Shown: piece after piece, positions 17,140-27,613 of the stretch
Numbering within the stretch: position 1 is the stretch's first letter
Layout: each line of letters begins with the position of its first letter
From: Planctomycetota bacterium
GTDB taxonomy: Bacteria > Planctomycetota > UBA1135 > GCA-002686595
Direction: 5' to 3'
DNA: 64,000 nt
Assembly: GCA_026692665.1 (NCBI GenBank)
Contig: JAPLOF010000015.1
Span: 181,275 to 245,274 of the forward strand
Program-made: the position numbers and the translations under genes
The notes under the pieces: generated by a model
What the model saw: only the letters and a program-made list of their open reading frames with translations
The model's database searches: none
What the model was told of the DNA's origin: nothing

Positions 17140-19293
17140 TCAGGGCACGGAACTCAGTCGCACCCACAGCGAACCGCGCGGCGGCAGCTCGACGTCCAGC
17201 GCGACGGCACCGCTCTCGTCCGCGGCAACGACAGCGGGCCCGTGGCCTTCCACCTGCGCCAACGCGCGGCCCGCGAGTCCCGTGTAGTGCAAGGGCAGTC
17301 GAACCGTGCGGCGCAGCGCTTCCGGCCGCGGGTTGTAGAGCATCGCCAGGCCCTGCGTGTCTCCCGACGGATCGACGTGCAGCCATCCGTCCCAGTCGGC
17401 GCCGTCGGCTCGCCGCAGCAGCACGAGATCGGACTCGAGGATGCGCCGGTTGGCCCGGAACCAGGCCACCTCGCCCGCGACCATCGCGCGCGTCGCATCG
17501 GTGTCGTAGAGGCGCGGTCCGCGCCAACAGGCCTGCACGCCGGCCCCGAGCAGGTTCCGGAACCGCATGCGGTAGTGGTCGAGGTGCTCCGACAACGGCT
17601 CGATCGTCGCGGCCGGCCCGCCGCCCTGGTACTCCATCAAAGGCACGAACATCCAACCCATCGTGACCGCCTTGGTGCGCACGCCGTCGGCGATGTTCTG
17701 CCGTTCGATGACCTCCTGATACTCGCGCGGCAGCGACCAGTTGGTCTCGCGGTAGCCCATGCCGGTTTTCGAGGCGCCATTCAGGAAGTACCAGTCGGGG
17801 ACGTTCAGGTAGATGCCACGCCCGCGGCACCACGTGTAGAAGTCGACGATCGCAGCGCGTTGCGCCCAGTAGCTGTCACCGTGGCCGCGGTGTCCGGGGT
17901 GCGCGGTCGAGCCGCACAGATCACCGGGATAGGAGCCGTCGTGCTCGAGCACGTCGCAGCCCGTCGCCCCGAACCAGCCGCGCAGGGCAGCGAGGTAGTC
18001 GATCCCCCACGGGCTGCCGAGACACGGGCTGTTCCCGAAGAAGGCACCACCCGGCTTGCCGGTCTTCGGATCGACGACGTCGCTCTCCGCGTTCACCGAA
18101 CGGCTGGCGAGCAGCGAGTACCCGCCCAGCGCGACGTGCTTCGCGTGCGCGTAGTCGGCGCACTCCTTCATCGCCGCGAGGTCCTTGGGCTCGCGCGATT
18201 CCAAGTTGGCGCCGCTGCCGAAGGTCATGATGACCATCTCGAACCCGACCTCCGCGGCCTGGTCGATCGCCGCCTTCAGGCGCACCGGATCGGAGTTCGC
18301 CGAGTGGAAGATCAGCGGGTTCTCCTCCACCCACGGCGCGACGGTCCGGTAGTAGCGCGCCAGGGTCAGCGAACGGCGCTGGGTGTCCTCCGAGTCGAAG
18401 GGCAGGACCCACGTGCGGTGCGATTCGAAGTCGGTCCCGTCGGCGAGGAGCGCGTCGGGCCCGAACGGCGCCGCCGTCTCCAGGAGACACGGCGATTGCA
18501 GCGCGTAGTTCACCTGCGACGTGTACGTGGGATCGGTCAGCCAGCGCACCGAGGGACGGCGGTAGGGATCCTCGGGCCGGATGAACGCCGTCGCGTCCGT
18601 CTCGACGTGCAGGCCGGGAATTCGCGAGCGCGCCGGCGTCTCGACATCCGTCTCGACCTCGACCACGCCCAGGATCTCGGCCACGCACTCCTGGAGCCGC
18701 AGCTCACGGCCCGTTCGGTTCTCCAGGACGAGGCGCTTCGCGACGAGCGGCAGTCCGTCGTAGCACTCGTGGCGCACGACGACGGACAGTCCACGCCAGC
18801 GGCCTTCGCCTTCGTAGCGCATGGAGAGTTCGACGCCCTTGGGCGGCCACTGAGCCTCGCGCGACATCCACTCCGGCCGCGGCTTCCAGGCGAAACGCTC
18901 GCGGATGGGTCCGATCTCGTGGATGGTGAAGCGCAGGGCCCCCTCGAGCGGTTGCGCGCGGGGCAACCAGTCCGGATCGACGTAGTTGCCGACCGGCATG
19001 GGCCCGATGCCGCCCACGAGAACGGTCTCGCCGTCGAGGACGAGGCGCGCCTCGGGTTTCACCGTGCGCAGCAGGGACTGCCCCGTGGCCAGTAGATCCA
19101 GCGCGATCGTCGCGCCACCGGGTTTCGTCGAGAAGACGCGGCGGATGAGCCCGTTCTCCAACACGATGCGCCCGCGCTGTTCGTCCACGCTCACGGAAGC
19201 CCTGTACCCCGAGCCGTCGACCAGCCAGTCCGCTCCGAGGGCGTGCAGCGGCGCGCAGAGCAGCGTGACGAAGAGGATCTGGAGTGCGCGCAT
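17140..19293 (-). CDS. Secreted glycoside hydrolase-like protein (alpha-galactosidase/GH-D-clan-like)
   Basis: 717 residues from ATG 19293. The signal peptide ends near residue 20 (APLHALGA). The N-terminal ~300 residues are a beta-sandwich. Residues ~340-620 look like a TIM barrel with motifs expected of clan GH-D enzymes: MVIMTFGSGANLES, KHVALGGYSLLA, CDVLEHDGSYPGD, GIYLNVPDWYFLNG. Acidic residues in LEHDGSYPGD and NVPDW are candidate catalytic or binding residues. A small C-terminal beta domain follows. The substrate cannot be deduced; alpha-galactoside cleavage is the nearest guess. It lies 71 bp downstream of chaA on the same strand and could be co-transcribed. Confidence 0.7.
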   Translation of the reverse strand: MRALQILFVTLLCAPLHALGADWLVDGSGYRASVSVDEQRGRIVLENGLIRRVFSTKPGGATIALDLLATGQSLLRTVKPEARLVLDGETVLVGGIGPMPVGNYVDPDWLPRAQPLEGALRFTIHEIGPIRERFAWKPRPEWMSREAQWPPKGVELSMRYEGEGRWRGLSVVVRHECYDGLPLVAKRLVLENRTGRELRLQECVAEILGVVEVETDVETPARSRIPGLHVETDATAFIRPEDPYRRPSVRWLTDPTYTSQVNYALQSPCLLETAAPFGPDALLADGTDFESHRTWVLPFDSEDTQRRSLTLARYYRTVAPWVEENPLIFHSANSDPVRLKAAIDQAAEVGFEMVIMTFGSGANLESREPKDLAAMKECADYAHAKHVALGGYSLLASRSVNAESDVVDPKTGKPGGAFFGNSPCLGSPWGIDYLAALRGWFGATGCDVLEHDGSYPGDLCGSTAHPGHRGHGDSYWAQRAAIVDFYTWCRGRGIYLNVPDWYFLNGASKTGMGYRETNWSLPREYQEVIERQNIADGVRTKAVTMGWMFVPLMEYQGGGPAATIEPLSEHLDHYRMRFRNLLGAGVQACWRGPRLYDTDATRAMVAGEVAWFRANRRILESDLVLLRRADGADWDGWLHVDPSGDTQGLAMLYNPRPEALRRTVRLPLHYTGLAGRALAQVEGHGPAVVAADESGAVALDVELPPRGSLWVRLSSVP

Positions 19294-19364
19294 CGCTCGA
19301 GTCTAGCGCGATGCAACGTCGACTCACGAAGCCCAGCGGCCCGCGAACCGGGGCCAAGCAGCCT

Positions 19365-20486
19365 CTAAGGCACCATGGTCAGGAACAAGAAGGAAGCGAA
19401 GAGCACCAGGTGCACGGCGCCTTGCATCACGGTCGCACGACCACTGCCCAGCGTCATGGCGCCGATGAGCAGCGTCAGGGTCAGGAGCACGATCTGCAGC
19501 GGGGGCAGCCCCAGCACCAGCGCGAAAGGAAACAACGGCGACAGGGCGGCCACCACCGGAATGGTCAGGCCGATGCTCGCGAGTCCCGAGCCGAGCGCCA
19601 GATTGAGGCTGCTCTGCATGCGGTTGCCGCGCGCCGAACGCAGGGCCGCGCCTGTCTCGGGCAGCAACACGATCATGGCGATCACCACGCCGGCCACGGT
19701 GTGGGGCAGACCCGCGGCCGCCACGCCAGCCTCCAGCGCCGGGGCCAGCGCCTTGGCCAGCCCCACCACGCCCACGAGCGCCATGACGAGCAGGCCCAGG
19801 CTGGTCCACGCCACCCAGTTCGGCGGTGGCGTCGCGTGGACGTCCTCGTTCTCGGCGCCCACGGGCAGGAAGTAGTCGCGATGGCGCACGGTCTGCACGA
19901 AGACGAACACGCCGTACAGCACGAGCGAGGTGATGCCCGCGAACGCGAGTTGCAGTCCGCTGTAGGTGGGTCCGGACGTGGTGCTCGTGAAGCTCGGCAG
20001 GACGAGCGCGAGCCCGGCAAGCGCGCCGATCGACGCCAGCGCGGGTGTCGTGCCTTCGACGCGGAACGCCAGGACGCCGTGACGCAGGCCGCCGACCACC
20101 AGGCACAGGCCGACCACGCCGTTGCAGACGATCATGACCGCGGCGAACACCGTGTCGCGCGCCAGCGTGTTGGCGCTCTCGCCTCCGGCCAGCATGAGCG
20201 CCACGATCAGCGCGACCTCGATGACGGTGACCGCGACGGCCAGCACCAGCGTTCCGAACGGCTCGCCCACCCGGTGAGCCACCACCTCGGCATGGTGGAT
20301 CGCCGCCAGGACGGCCAGGAACAGCGCCGCGGTCAGGCCGACGACGAGCAGCGTGCCGAGCGGCCGTCCCCATGCCGCTCCGAGGATCACGAGGGCCAGG
20401 AGCGGTACGCCGAGGCTCCAGGGTGGCAGGCCGGGAATGCGGCTCCAGGCAGCACGAGGCGCGGAGGTGGGCTGCTGTGCGGACAT
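19365..20486 (-). CDS. chaA: Calcium/proton antiporter (ChaA type)
   Basis: 373 residues from ATG 20486, close to the ~366 of the E. coli protein. About 11 hydrophobic segments are visible. The first CaCA repeat carries AHRVGEPFGTLVLAVAVTVIEVALI, split here as HRVGEPFGTLVLAV and AVTVIEVALI. The second repeat carries IVLLPETGAAL and NLALGSGLASIGLTIPV; the conserved acidic residues E (VIEV) and E (LPET) would bind cations. It is an inner-membrane exchanger of Ca2+ (possibly Na+) for protons. Between the two halves is a hydrophilic loop (HRDYFLPVGAENEDVHATPP), as in ChaA. Confidence 0.92.
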   Translation of the reverse strand: MSAQQPTSAPRAAWSRIPGLPPWSLGVPLLALVILGAAWGRPLGTLLVVGLTAALFLAVLAAIHHAEVVAHRVGEPFGTLVLAVAVTVIEVALIVALMLAGGESANTLARDTVFAAVMIVCNGVVGLCLVVGGLRHGVLAFRVEGTTPALASIGALAGLALVLPSFTSTTSGPTYSGLQLAFAGITSLVLYGVFVFVQTVRHRDYFLPVGAENEDVHATPPPNWVAWTSLGLLVMALVGVVGLAKALAPALEAGVAAAGLPHTVAGVVIAMIVLLPETGAALRSARGNRMQSSLNLALGSGLASIGLTIPVVAALSPLFPFALVLGLPPLQIVLLTLTLLIGAMTLGSGRATVMQGAVHLVLFASFLFLTMVP

Positions 20487-20736
20487 GCGCCGATGCTACT
20501 CCAGCGCCGTGCGTGATCCGCGATGCGGACCGCCCTACGCACGATCGATCTCGTTGGCCGGCAACCCGGCGTGACACGGGCGACCGCCGATACGCCGGGC
20601 GTTGGAGGAGGGCGAACAGGGCAACGAAGTCTCGACCTCGGTATCGTCTGCACGATCGCTTTCCCTGGGCGTGGATGTCGCGGAAGGCCGCGCGTTCGTC
20701 CGGTCAGGCGATGGAACGCGGACCCAGGCCCCCACC

Positions 20737-23667
20737 GTGAACGACGCTCCCGAACCCGACCGATCGCCGCGCTCGCCCGAGGAGCCCGCACCGTCCGTCC
20801 TCGAACTCGTCGCCAAGCGGCTCGGCGAAGCGCCGCGCATCTCGCTCAGGGAGGAGGATTCGGCCGTCACCGCGTCCCCGGTGATCGACCCCAGTTCCAA
20901 GGACAAAGCCGCCGTCCCCCTCGGACGCAGCAACCTCCAGTTCCTGGGCGAGATCGCGCGCGGCGGCATGGGAGTGATCCTGAAGGGTCACGACACCGAC
21001 CTGGGGCGCGACGTGGCCGTGAAGGTGCTCGACAAGCGTCTCGCCGACCGGCCCGAGGTCGTGCAGCGCTTCGTCGAGGAAGCGCAGATCGGCGGCCAGC
21101 TCCAGCACCCGGGCATCGTGCCGGTGTACGAACTCGGCACGATGAAGGACGAGCGGCCCTTCTTCACGATGAAGCTCGTGAAGGGGCGCACGCTGGCGAC
21201 GCTGCTCTCGGAGCGCGAGTCCGCGGGCGCGAACCGCCAGCGCCTGATCGACATCTTCGAGTCGATCTGCCAGACCATGGGTTACGCGCACTCGCGCGGC
21301 GTGATCCACCGCGACCTGAAGCCCGCCAACATCATGGTCGGCGCATTCGGCGAGGTGCAGGTCGTCGACTGGGGGCTCGCCAAGGTGCTGGCGCGCGGCG
21401 GCGTCGCCGACGAAAAGCGCGCGCGCGCGGCGCACTCGCACCTCACGATCCTGGAGACGGTGCGGTCGAGCCAGGGCTCGGGGTCCGGCTCGGATTCCAT
21501 GGTCGGCTCGGTCATGGGCACGCCGGCCTACATGCCGCCCGAGCAGGCGTCGGGGCACGTCGACCGGCTCGACGAGCGCTCGGACGTCTTCGCGTTGGGC
21601 GCGATCCTGTGCGAGATCCTGACCGGACTTCCGCCCTACGTCGGCGACCGCGACGCCGTCATCGCGGCGGCCGCGCAAGCCGAGTGCGACGGCGCGTTCG
21701 CGCGCCTCGACGCCTCGGGCGCGGACCCCGAGCTCATCAAGCTGACGAAGCAGTGCCTCTTGCCCGCCGCGGCCGCGCGTCCCTCGAACGCCGGCGTGCT
21801 CGCGGAGCGCGTGCACGCCTTCGTGGTCTCGGTCGAGGAGCGCGCGCACGCCGCCCAGGTCGCGAGCGCAGCGGCTCAAGTGCGCGCTCAAGAAGAGCGC
21901 AAGGCTCGCAAGCTGACGCTCGCCCTCGGCGCCGCGGTCGTCGCGATCCTGCTCGTCGGCGGCGGGGGCTGGGCCTTCGTGCAGAGCGAGCGGACGGCCC
22001 GCGAGCGCGAGCAGGTCGATCGACTGCGCGCCGATGCGGAGCGCAACGCCAAGCTCTCGTCCGAGGTCGGCGATGCGCTGGCCGAGGCGTCCGCGCACCA
22101 GGGCGGTGCGCGCTTCGCGGAAGCGATCCAGTCTGCCGAACGCGCTCAGGCGCTGGCGCAGGGCGGCGGTGCGAGCGCCGACCTGCTCGCACGGGTCGAC
22201 GCCGTGCTGGTCCGTCTGCGCGAAGAGCACGACCGCGCGCAGCGCGAGGCGGAACGCGCCGCCGAGAACCAGAAGCTCCTCGCCGAGTTGCTGGAGGCCC
22301 GCGAGCCGAATTGGGATCCCGGCCGCGACGACCCGCGGCAGGCGGCGGCGAGCTACGAGCAGGTCTTCAAGAACCACGGCATCGACATCGACGCGGGGAC
22401 CCCCGAGGAGGTGGCCGCGGCCCTGTTGAAGCGCGGGCTCGGCTCGGAGATCGCGCTTTTCTTCGACTCGCTCACCGAAGTCCGCCGCAAGAGCCGCGAC
22501 GAAGCTGGCACCGCGCGCGCGCTCGACGTCGCGCACGCCGTCGACCCCGATCCGCTGCGCGCCGACTTGCGCGAGGCGCTGGCCGCGGGCGCCCTCGACG
22601 TCCTGCGCGAGATCGCCGATTCGGGCTTCAAGGACCAGCCCGCGATCACGATCGAGCTCCTGGGCTCGGCCTTCCAGCAGCTCCAGGAACGCGAATCGGC
22701 GCGACGGGTCTACCGCATCGGAATCGAGCGTTTTCCGGCCGACTTCTCGCTCGCGTACCGGCTGGGTCGCCTGCTCACGCCGCCTGAGCTCGAGAACGGC
22801 GTGAGCGTGGACATGCAGGAGGCGGTCGAGTGCTACCGCGCCGCGCTCGCGCTGCGTCCCGACAGCACCGTCGTGCGGTACTACCTCGGGCGACTCTATT
22901 CCAAGCTCGAGCAATACGATCGCTCGCTCGAGCAGTTCACCATCGCCTTGCGCCAGCGGTCGGACGACGGGACCTTCCTGTTCCACTTGGGAGTGAGTCG
23001 ATACAGACTTGGACAGCCTGACGCGGCCCTGGAGATCCTGCGTGGACTCGCCGATCGCACCGAGCCTCCCTGGCTCACCGCCTGGGCGTCGTCGTTCGCC
23101 GGCCGATGTCTCTTGGCGAAAGGCGACGTGAAGGGGGCCACGGCGTACTTCGAGCGCGCGGTGGCGGCCGACCCGGGTCAGTCTCAGTTCTATTCAGGCC
23201 TGCTCGACGCCGTTTCCGCTTCCGGCTCGGCCAACGAGCAGCAGCGCGTGGTGCGGCAGTACCTCGATCGATTCCCGAACGACGCCGGCGTGCACAACAA
23301 CCTGGCCTGGCCGCTCGCCTCCGCCCCGAACGTCGAGATGCGCAACTTGGAAGAGGCCATTCGCCTGGCCCGCCGCTCGATCGAACTCAAGGAAAGCGAC
23401 GCGGCCTGGAACACGCTGGGAGTCGCACTCTTCTACAAGGGAGATCTGGAGGCCTCGATCGAGGCGCTGCGCCGCTCGGTACGCTTGCAGGGCGCGGGCA
23501 ACGTCGTCGACTGGCTCTTCCTGGCGATGGCCCACAAGCGGCTCGGCCATGCGAGCGGAGCCCGGGACTGGTACGACCGGGCCGTGGACTGGATGGCGCT
23601 GCAATCGGGCATCGACCCGGAAGTCGCGCGCTTCCGCGCCGAGGCGGACGCCCTGTTCGTCCAGTGA
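20737..23667 (+). CDS. Ser/Thr protein kinase with transmembrane helix and TPR C-terminus
   Basis: 976 residues from GTG 20737. The frame is open back to TTG 20602, but third-position GC falls there, so I place the start later; this is uncertain. The kinase domain (~65-360) has [28 protein letters not shown] near 191, DWGLAK near 211 (DFG replaced by DWG, common in this kinase group) and MPPEQ. A Gly/Ser-rich insertion precedes the activation segment end. One membrane helix lies near 395-418, followed by a coiled-coil region and, from ~555, multiple TPR units ([20 protein letters not shown]). Extracytoplasmic TPRs may sense or scaffold partners. Confidence 0.88.
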   Translation: MNDAPEPDRSPRSPEEPAPSVLELVAKRLGEAPRISLREEDSAVTASPVIDPSSKDKAAVPLGRSNLQFLGEIARGGMGVILKGHDTDLGRDVAVKVLDKRLADRPEVVQRFVEEAQIGGQLQHPGIVPVYELGTMKDERPFFTMKLVKGRTLATLLSERESAGANRQRLIDIFESICQTMGYAHSRGVIHRDLKPANIMVGAFGEVQVVDWGLAKVLARGGVADEKRARAAHSHLTILETVRSSQGSGSGSDSMVGSVMGTPAYMPPEQASGHVDRLDERSDVFALGAILCEILTGLPPYVGDRDAVIAAAAQAECDGAFARLDASGADPELIKLTKQCLLPAAAARPSNAGVLAERVHAFVVSVEERAHAAQVASAAAQVRAQEERKARKLTLALGAAVVAILLVGGGGWAFVQSERTAREREQVDRLRADAERNAKLSSEVGDALAEASAHQGGARFAEAIQSAERAQALAQGGGASADLLARVDAVLVRLREEHDRAQREAERAAENQKLLAELLEAREPNWDPGRDDPRQAAASYEQVFKNHGIDIDAGTPEEVAAALLKRGLGSEIALFFDSLTEVRRKSRDEAGTARALDVAHAVDPDPLRADLREALAAGALDVLREIADSGFKDQPAITIELLGSAFQQLQERESARRVYRIGIERFPADFSLAYRLGRLLTPPELENGVSVDMQEAVECYRAALALRPDSTVVRYYLGRLYSKLEQYDRSLEQFTIALRQRSDDGTFLFHLGVSRYRLGQPDAALEILRGLADRTEPPWLTAWASSFAGRCLLAKGDVKGATAYFERAVAADPGQSQFYSGLLDAVSASGSANEQQRVVRQYLDRFPNDAGVHNNLAWPLASAPNVEMRNLEEAIRLARRSIELKESDAAWNTLGVALFYKGDLEASIEALRRSVRLQGAGNVVDWLFLAMAHKRLGHASGARDWYDRAVDWMALQSGIDPEVARFRAEADALFVQ

Positions 23668-23793
23668 CCGCGTCGGAGCCCCGGTACGCTGGCCGGTAGG
23701 CGCGTACGCGCGCCTCGCAACGTAGGATTGCCCGCCGCGGATCGACGTGCGCCCGATCCCGTCCGCTGGAACCATGGACGAAGGAGATTCCTC

Positions 23794-24843
23794 ATGATGA
23801 GACACGAGTCCTCGCGTCGAGACTTCCTCCGCGTCACCGCGGTCACGACGGCAGCCCTGTCGCTGCCCCCGTTCACGTCCGCGTTGCGGGCCCAGGAGGC
23901 GAAGCCTGCGGAGGCCCGGCCGCTCGAGCGCCGACGCTTCGGCAAGACGGACATGAACGTCACCGTCCTGGGTTTCGGCGGCGCGGAGATCGGCTACCAG
24001 AAGGTCGAGCAGGCGACCGTCGACACGCTCCTCAACGCGGCGCTCGACGCGGGGCTCAGCGTCGTCGACACCGCCGAGTGCTACATCGACTCGGAGATCC
24101 AGATCGCCACGGCGATCGGCCATCGACGCAAGGAGTACTTCCTCTTCACGAAGTGCGGCCACGCGAAGGACGTGACCGGCGAGGGCAACGAGTGGACCAA
24201 GGCCGGCGTGCTGAAGTCGATCGAGCGCAGCCTGAAGCGCTTGAAGACCGACGCCGTCGATCTGCTTCAGCTCCACTCGTGCTCGATCGACGAACTGAAA
24301 AAGGGTGACTGCATCGAGGGCCTCGAGCAGGCCAAGAGAGAAGGCAAGACGCGCTACATCGGGTATAGCGGCGATTCGCAAGCCGCTCGCTATGCGGTCG
24401 AGTGCGGACGCTTCGACGCGCTGCAGACGTCGGTGAACATCTGTGACCAGGAGTGCATCGAGCTGACGCTCCCGCTGGCGCAGTCGAAGAACATGGGCGT
24501 GATCGCCAAGCGCCCGATCGCGAACGCGGTTTGGCGTCACGATGCGGAGCCCACCAACGGCTACCACGTGCAGTACTGGAAACGGCTGCAGGAGCTGAAG
24601 TACGCGTTCGCGTCGGGCCCCGCCCGCGACGCCCAGACCCCCGAGGGCGCGGCCGGGATCGCGATGCGCTTCACGGCCATGCAGCCGGGCGTCCACGTCC
24701 TGATCGTCGGCACGACGAAGCCCGAGCGCTGGAAGCAGAACGCCGATCTGCTCCGGGCGGGCCCTCTCCCGAAGGAGCTGGAGGCTTCGATCCGCGCCTC
24801 GTGGAAGAAGACGGCCAAGGACGACTGGATCGGACAGACGTGA
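23794..24843 (+). CDS. Tat-exported aldo/keto reductase
   Basis: 349 residues from ATG 23794, seven bases after AAGGAG (23781-23786); ATG 23797 is an alternative. The N-terminus carries a twin-arginine signal (SRRDFLRVTAVTTAALSLP), implying folded export with cofactor. The barrel starts RRFGKTDMNVTVLGFGGAEIG. Catalytic tetrad candidates are Asp and Tyr in DTAECY, Lys in FLFTKCGHA and His in LLQLHSC. The C-terminal part has VLIVGTTKPER, the usual NADP-binding end. Substrate unknown. It converges on the kinase gene ending at 24965. Confidence 0.88.
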   Translation: MMRHESSRRDFLRVTAVTTAALSLPPFTSALRAQEAKPAEARPLERRRFGKTDMNVTVLGFGGAEIGYQKVEQATVDTLLNAALDAGLSVVDTAECYIDSEIQIATAIGHRRKEYFLFTKCGHAKDVTGEGNEWTKAGVLKSIERSLKRLKTDAVDLLQLHSCSIDELKKGDCIEGLEQAKREGKTRYIGYSGDSQAARYAVECGRFDALQTSVNICDQECIELTLPLAQSKNMGVIAKRPIANAVWRHDAEPTNGYHVQYWKRLQELKYAFASGPARDAQTPEGAAGIAMRFTAMQPGVHVLIVGTTKPERWKQNADLLRAGPLPKELEASIRASWKKTAKDDWIGQT

Positions 24844-24860
24844 TCGGATGCCGTGGAGGA

Positions 24861-24875
24861 GCGAGCCTGGCTCGC
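24861..24875. terminator. Small hairpin between convergent genes
   Basis: A 6-bp GCGAGC/GCTCGC stem with a 3-nt loop lies 17 bp after the stop at 24843, followed by CCTT. It may be a weak terminator. Confidence 0.35.
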
Positions 24876-24964
24876 CCTTCACTCCGCTCCGATGGCCGGC
24901 AACCCTGCGCGAACCTCGACTCCCTGGAGCGCGTAGGGACCGCCGGGCACCGCGTCGCCCCGAC

Positions 24965-27613
24965 TCACTCCCCGTCGCGCGCGTCGAGTTCCTCGAGCGC
25001 GCGCTGGACGCGTGCGCGCTCTTCGCGAGCCGTCGCCGGATTCGCGTCGAGGAGTCGGTCGGCTTCCTTCAGGTGCTCCACCGCCGCGTCGCGCTGCCCG
25101 AGGCGTGCGAGGCAGTTGCCCAGGATGAACTCGGCTCGTCCCAGGGCGACGGCATCGCCCAGGTCCCGCGCGCGATGCAGCGCGATCGCCTCCTCGGCGC
25201 ACTGCACGGCGCGCTCGTGCTCGCCGAGATCCGTGAGGAACACGCTGTAGCCGATCAGCGCCTCGAAGAGCCCCCGAGGAGGCCCGGACGGATCCCGGCG
25301 CATGCGCACCACTTCGTCCCAGTAGCCGCATGCCGCGTCGTCGCGGTGGCGCGCGTGCTCGAGCTGGGCCAGCTGCGTGAGTGTCGCCGCGACCTGCGGG
25401 TGTTCTCGACCCAGGCGCTTCGATTGGAGTGCAAGACCTTCTTCCAGGCTCGAGGCCGCGCCATCGAGATCCTTGTCGGCGATCTGCATCGTGGCGAGGT
25501 TGGCGAGCACGAGCCCGAGCCCCTCCTCGCCATCTCCCCCGAGCTCGCGATAGCCGAGCTCGGCGCGCCGGATCGCGGCCCGCGCCTCGTCCTTGTCGCC
25601 ATGGCGCCACAGAACGCTGGCCAGATTCGAGATCGTCTGCACGGTCAGCGGGTGGGACGCGCCGAGGATCGAATCCCGGATCGAGAGGGCCTCGCGCAGC
25701 TCCGTGATGGCCAGTTCGATCTCGGCGCGCCCGAGGTGGACCGCGGCCAGGTTGTTCAGGCTCTCGGCGACGGGCAGGGTTCCATCGCCCGCCGCCCGGC
25801 GCAGTGCGAGAGCCTCCCGGTGCAGGCTCTCCGCCTCGGCGTCGCGACCCAGGTTGCGCAGGCACGTCGCGAGGTCGTTCGCAAGCGCGTCGACACTGGC
25901 ATGCGGGCTCGACTCGGAGGCACGGTGGATCGCCAGGGCCTCCTCGAGCAGCGCAGCGGCCTCCGCGTAATCTCCCACCCGATACGAGCGCTGTCCCAGG
26001 CTGCGCAGCGAGAGCGCGTACTCCAGGGAGCCGCGACCGAAGGTCTTCTCGCGGATCGCGAGCGCATCTCGCATCAGCCGTTCCGCGTCGTCGTGGAGGT
26101 CGAGCCGCAGGCACACCTGACCCAACGTGTCGAGCAGGTTCGCACGCACGTGATCGGAGTCGGCGAACTGCCGCTGAACTCGTAGGGCCTGGGCGTCGAT
26201 CAGGTTGCGCGCGTGGGCCTGCCACTCCGCGTCCTGCGCGGGCTGGGCCGGCAGGAACCCGTCCATCAGGAAGCTGGCGATGTTCTGGAAGGAATCGGCC
26301 TCCATCCGCGCGTGTTGAGCCTCGGCCGTCGCTACGCGTTCGCTGCGGCGCGCGGAGAAGATCCCGAACAGGAGGGCCGCGAGCACCGCGACACCGGCCG
26401 TGACCACAACTCGGTTCCGACGGACGAACTTGGACGCGCGGTAGCCGAACGAGTCTCCGCGTGCGCGCACCACCTGCCCGGCGAGATGGCGCTCGATGTC
26501 GTCCGCGAACTCGAGCGCCGACGCGTAACGTCGCTCGGGCTCCTTGCGCAGCGCCATCAGCACGATGCGGTCGAGATCGCCGCGCAGGCCGCGGCTCAGC
26601 GCCCTGGGCGTCGTCCCGAAGTGGGCCGCCATCGACCCTGCAACCGCAGCGCCGTTGTCGCGGCTCACTCGAGTGCTCGGCCGCTCGGGTGTTTGCTCGC
26701 GCAACACCCGCTCCCACTCAGCAGGGCTTCGGCTGTCGCTCGTGAACGGGCGGCAGCCGGTGACGAGTTCGTACAGGACGACCCCGAGCGAGTAGACGTC
26801 GATCGACGTGGTCACCGGACCGCCCGCGAGCTGTTCGGGGCTCGCGTACTCCGGCGTGAGCACGCGCGCGAGCGTGGGCGTCAACGCGACGATCTCTGCG
26901 GCGACGGACGCTCCAGGTGGCTCGTTCTCGAGCAGACGCGCGATGCCGAAGTCGAGCAGGTGCGGAACACCGCGTTCGTCGATCAGGATGTTCGCGGGCT
27001 TCAGATCGCAGTGGACGACGAGGCTCTGGTGAGCGAAGTGCACCGCACGGCAGACCTGACTGAACAGGCGCAGGCGTGCCGCGATCGCCAGGTTCTCCCG
27101 CTCGCAGTAGCGGTCGATCGCCTCGCCGCGAACGAGCTCCATCACGAAGTACGGGCAGCCGTCCTCCGTCGTGCCGCCGTCGTAGAGGCGTGCGATACAG
27201 GGGTGCTGCAGCGCGGCGAGAGTCCGCCGCTCGAACTCGAATCGCCGGAGGACCCAGTCGGTCGCGCGCTCGGTACGGATCAGCTTGATGGCGACCTCGT
27301 GCTGGAACAGGCCGTCCACCCGCTCGGCACGGTACACGACGCCCATGCCTCCGACGCCGAGGCGCGAGGTCAACCTGTACGGTCCGAGCTCCCGGCCGAT
27401 CCACCGGTCCGCGGACGACGAGGTCGCGCGGGCTTCGATCCTGCTGAACAGGTCGCTCCCGGTGTCGTCGCGCTCGAGAAGGCGCTCGATCTCGCCGCGC
27501 AGCTCGACGTCCGCGCCGCACTCGGCGTCGAGGATGACCTTCCGCTGCGTCGGGGACAAATCGGCCAGGCGGTGAAACAGCTCGTCGATACGCCGCCAGC
27601 GGTCAGCTCCCAC
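24965..27613 (-). CDS. Ser/Thr protein kinase with transmembrane helix and TPR C-terminus
   Basis: 882 residues. The frame is open further upstream, but it overlaps the sigma gene there. GTG 27613, which overlaps the sigma stop by 11 bp, is the likely coupled start. The N-terminus DELFHRLADLSPTQR...DVELRGEIERLLE is the usual pre-kinase helix of this family. The kinase domain has LGVGGMGVVYRAE (~90), VAIKLIR, HCDLKPANILID (~201, Arg of HRD replaced by Cys), DFGIARLLE (~220) and SPEQL. A membrane helix lies near 400-420. The rest is ~10 TPR_12-like units. HCD kinases lack the Arg that reads activation-loop phosphorylation, so regulation probably does not depend on it. Confidence 0.9.
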   Translation of the reverse strand: MGADRWRRIDELFHRLADLSPTQRKVILDAECGADVELRGEIERLLERDDTGSDLFSRIEARATSSSADRWIGRELGPYRLTSRLGVGGMGVVYRAERVDGLFQHEVAIKLIRTERATDWVLRRFEFERRTLAALQHPCIARLYDGGTTEDGCPYFVMELVRGEAIDRYCERENLAIAARLRLFSQVCRAVHFAHQSLVVHCDLKPANILIDERGVPHLLDFGIARLLENEPPGASVAAEIVALTPTLARVLTPEYASPEQLAGGPVTTSIDVYSLGVVLYELVTGCRPFTSDSRSPAEWERVLREQTPERPSTRVSRDNGAAVAGSMAAHFGTTPRALSRGLRGDLDRIVLMALRKEPERRYASALEFADDIERHLAGQVVRARGDSFGYRASKFVRRNRVVVTAGVAVLAALLFGIFSARRSERVATAEAQHARMEADSFQNIASFLMDGFLPAQPAQDAEWQAHARNLIDAQALRVQRQFADSDHVRANLLDTLGQVCLRLDLHDDAERLMRDALAIREKTFGRGSLEYALSLRSLGQRSYRVGDYAEAAALLEEALAIHRASESSPHASVDALANDLATCLRNLGRDAEAESLHREALALRRAAGDGTLPVAESLNNLAAVHLGRAEIELAITELREALSIRDSILGASHPLTVQTISNLASVLWRHGDKDEARAAIRRAELGYRELGGDGEEGLGLVLANLATMQIADKDLDGAASSLEEGLALQSKRLGREHPQVAATLTQLAQLEHARHRDDAACGYWDEVVRMRRDPSGPPRGLFEALIGYSVFLTDLGEHERAVQCAEEAIALHRARDLGDAVALGRAEFILGNCLARLGQRDAAVEHLKEADRLLDANPATAREERARVQRALEELDARDGE

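Noticed and set aside
20602..20736. N-terminal extension of the 20737 kinase from TTG
   Set aside because: Third-position GC is clearly lower than in the rest of the gene, and there is no domain in it. Kept only as an alternative start.
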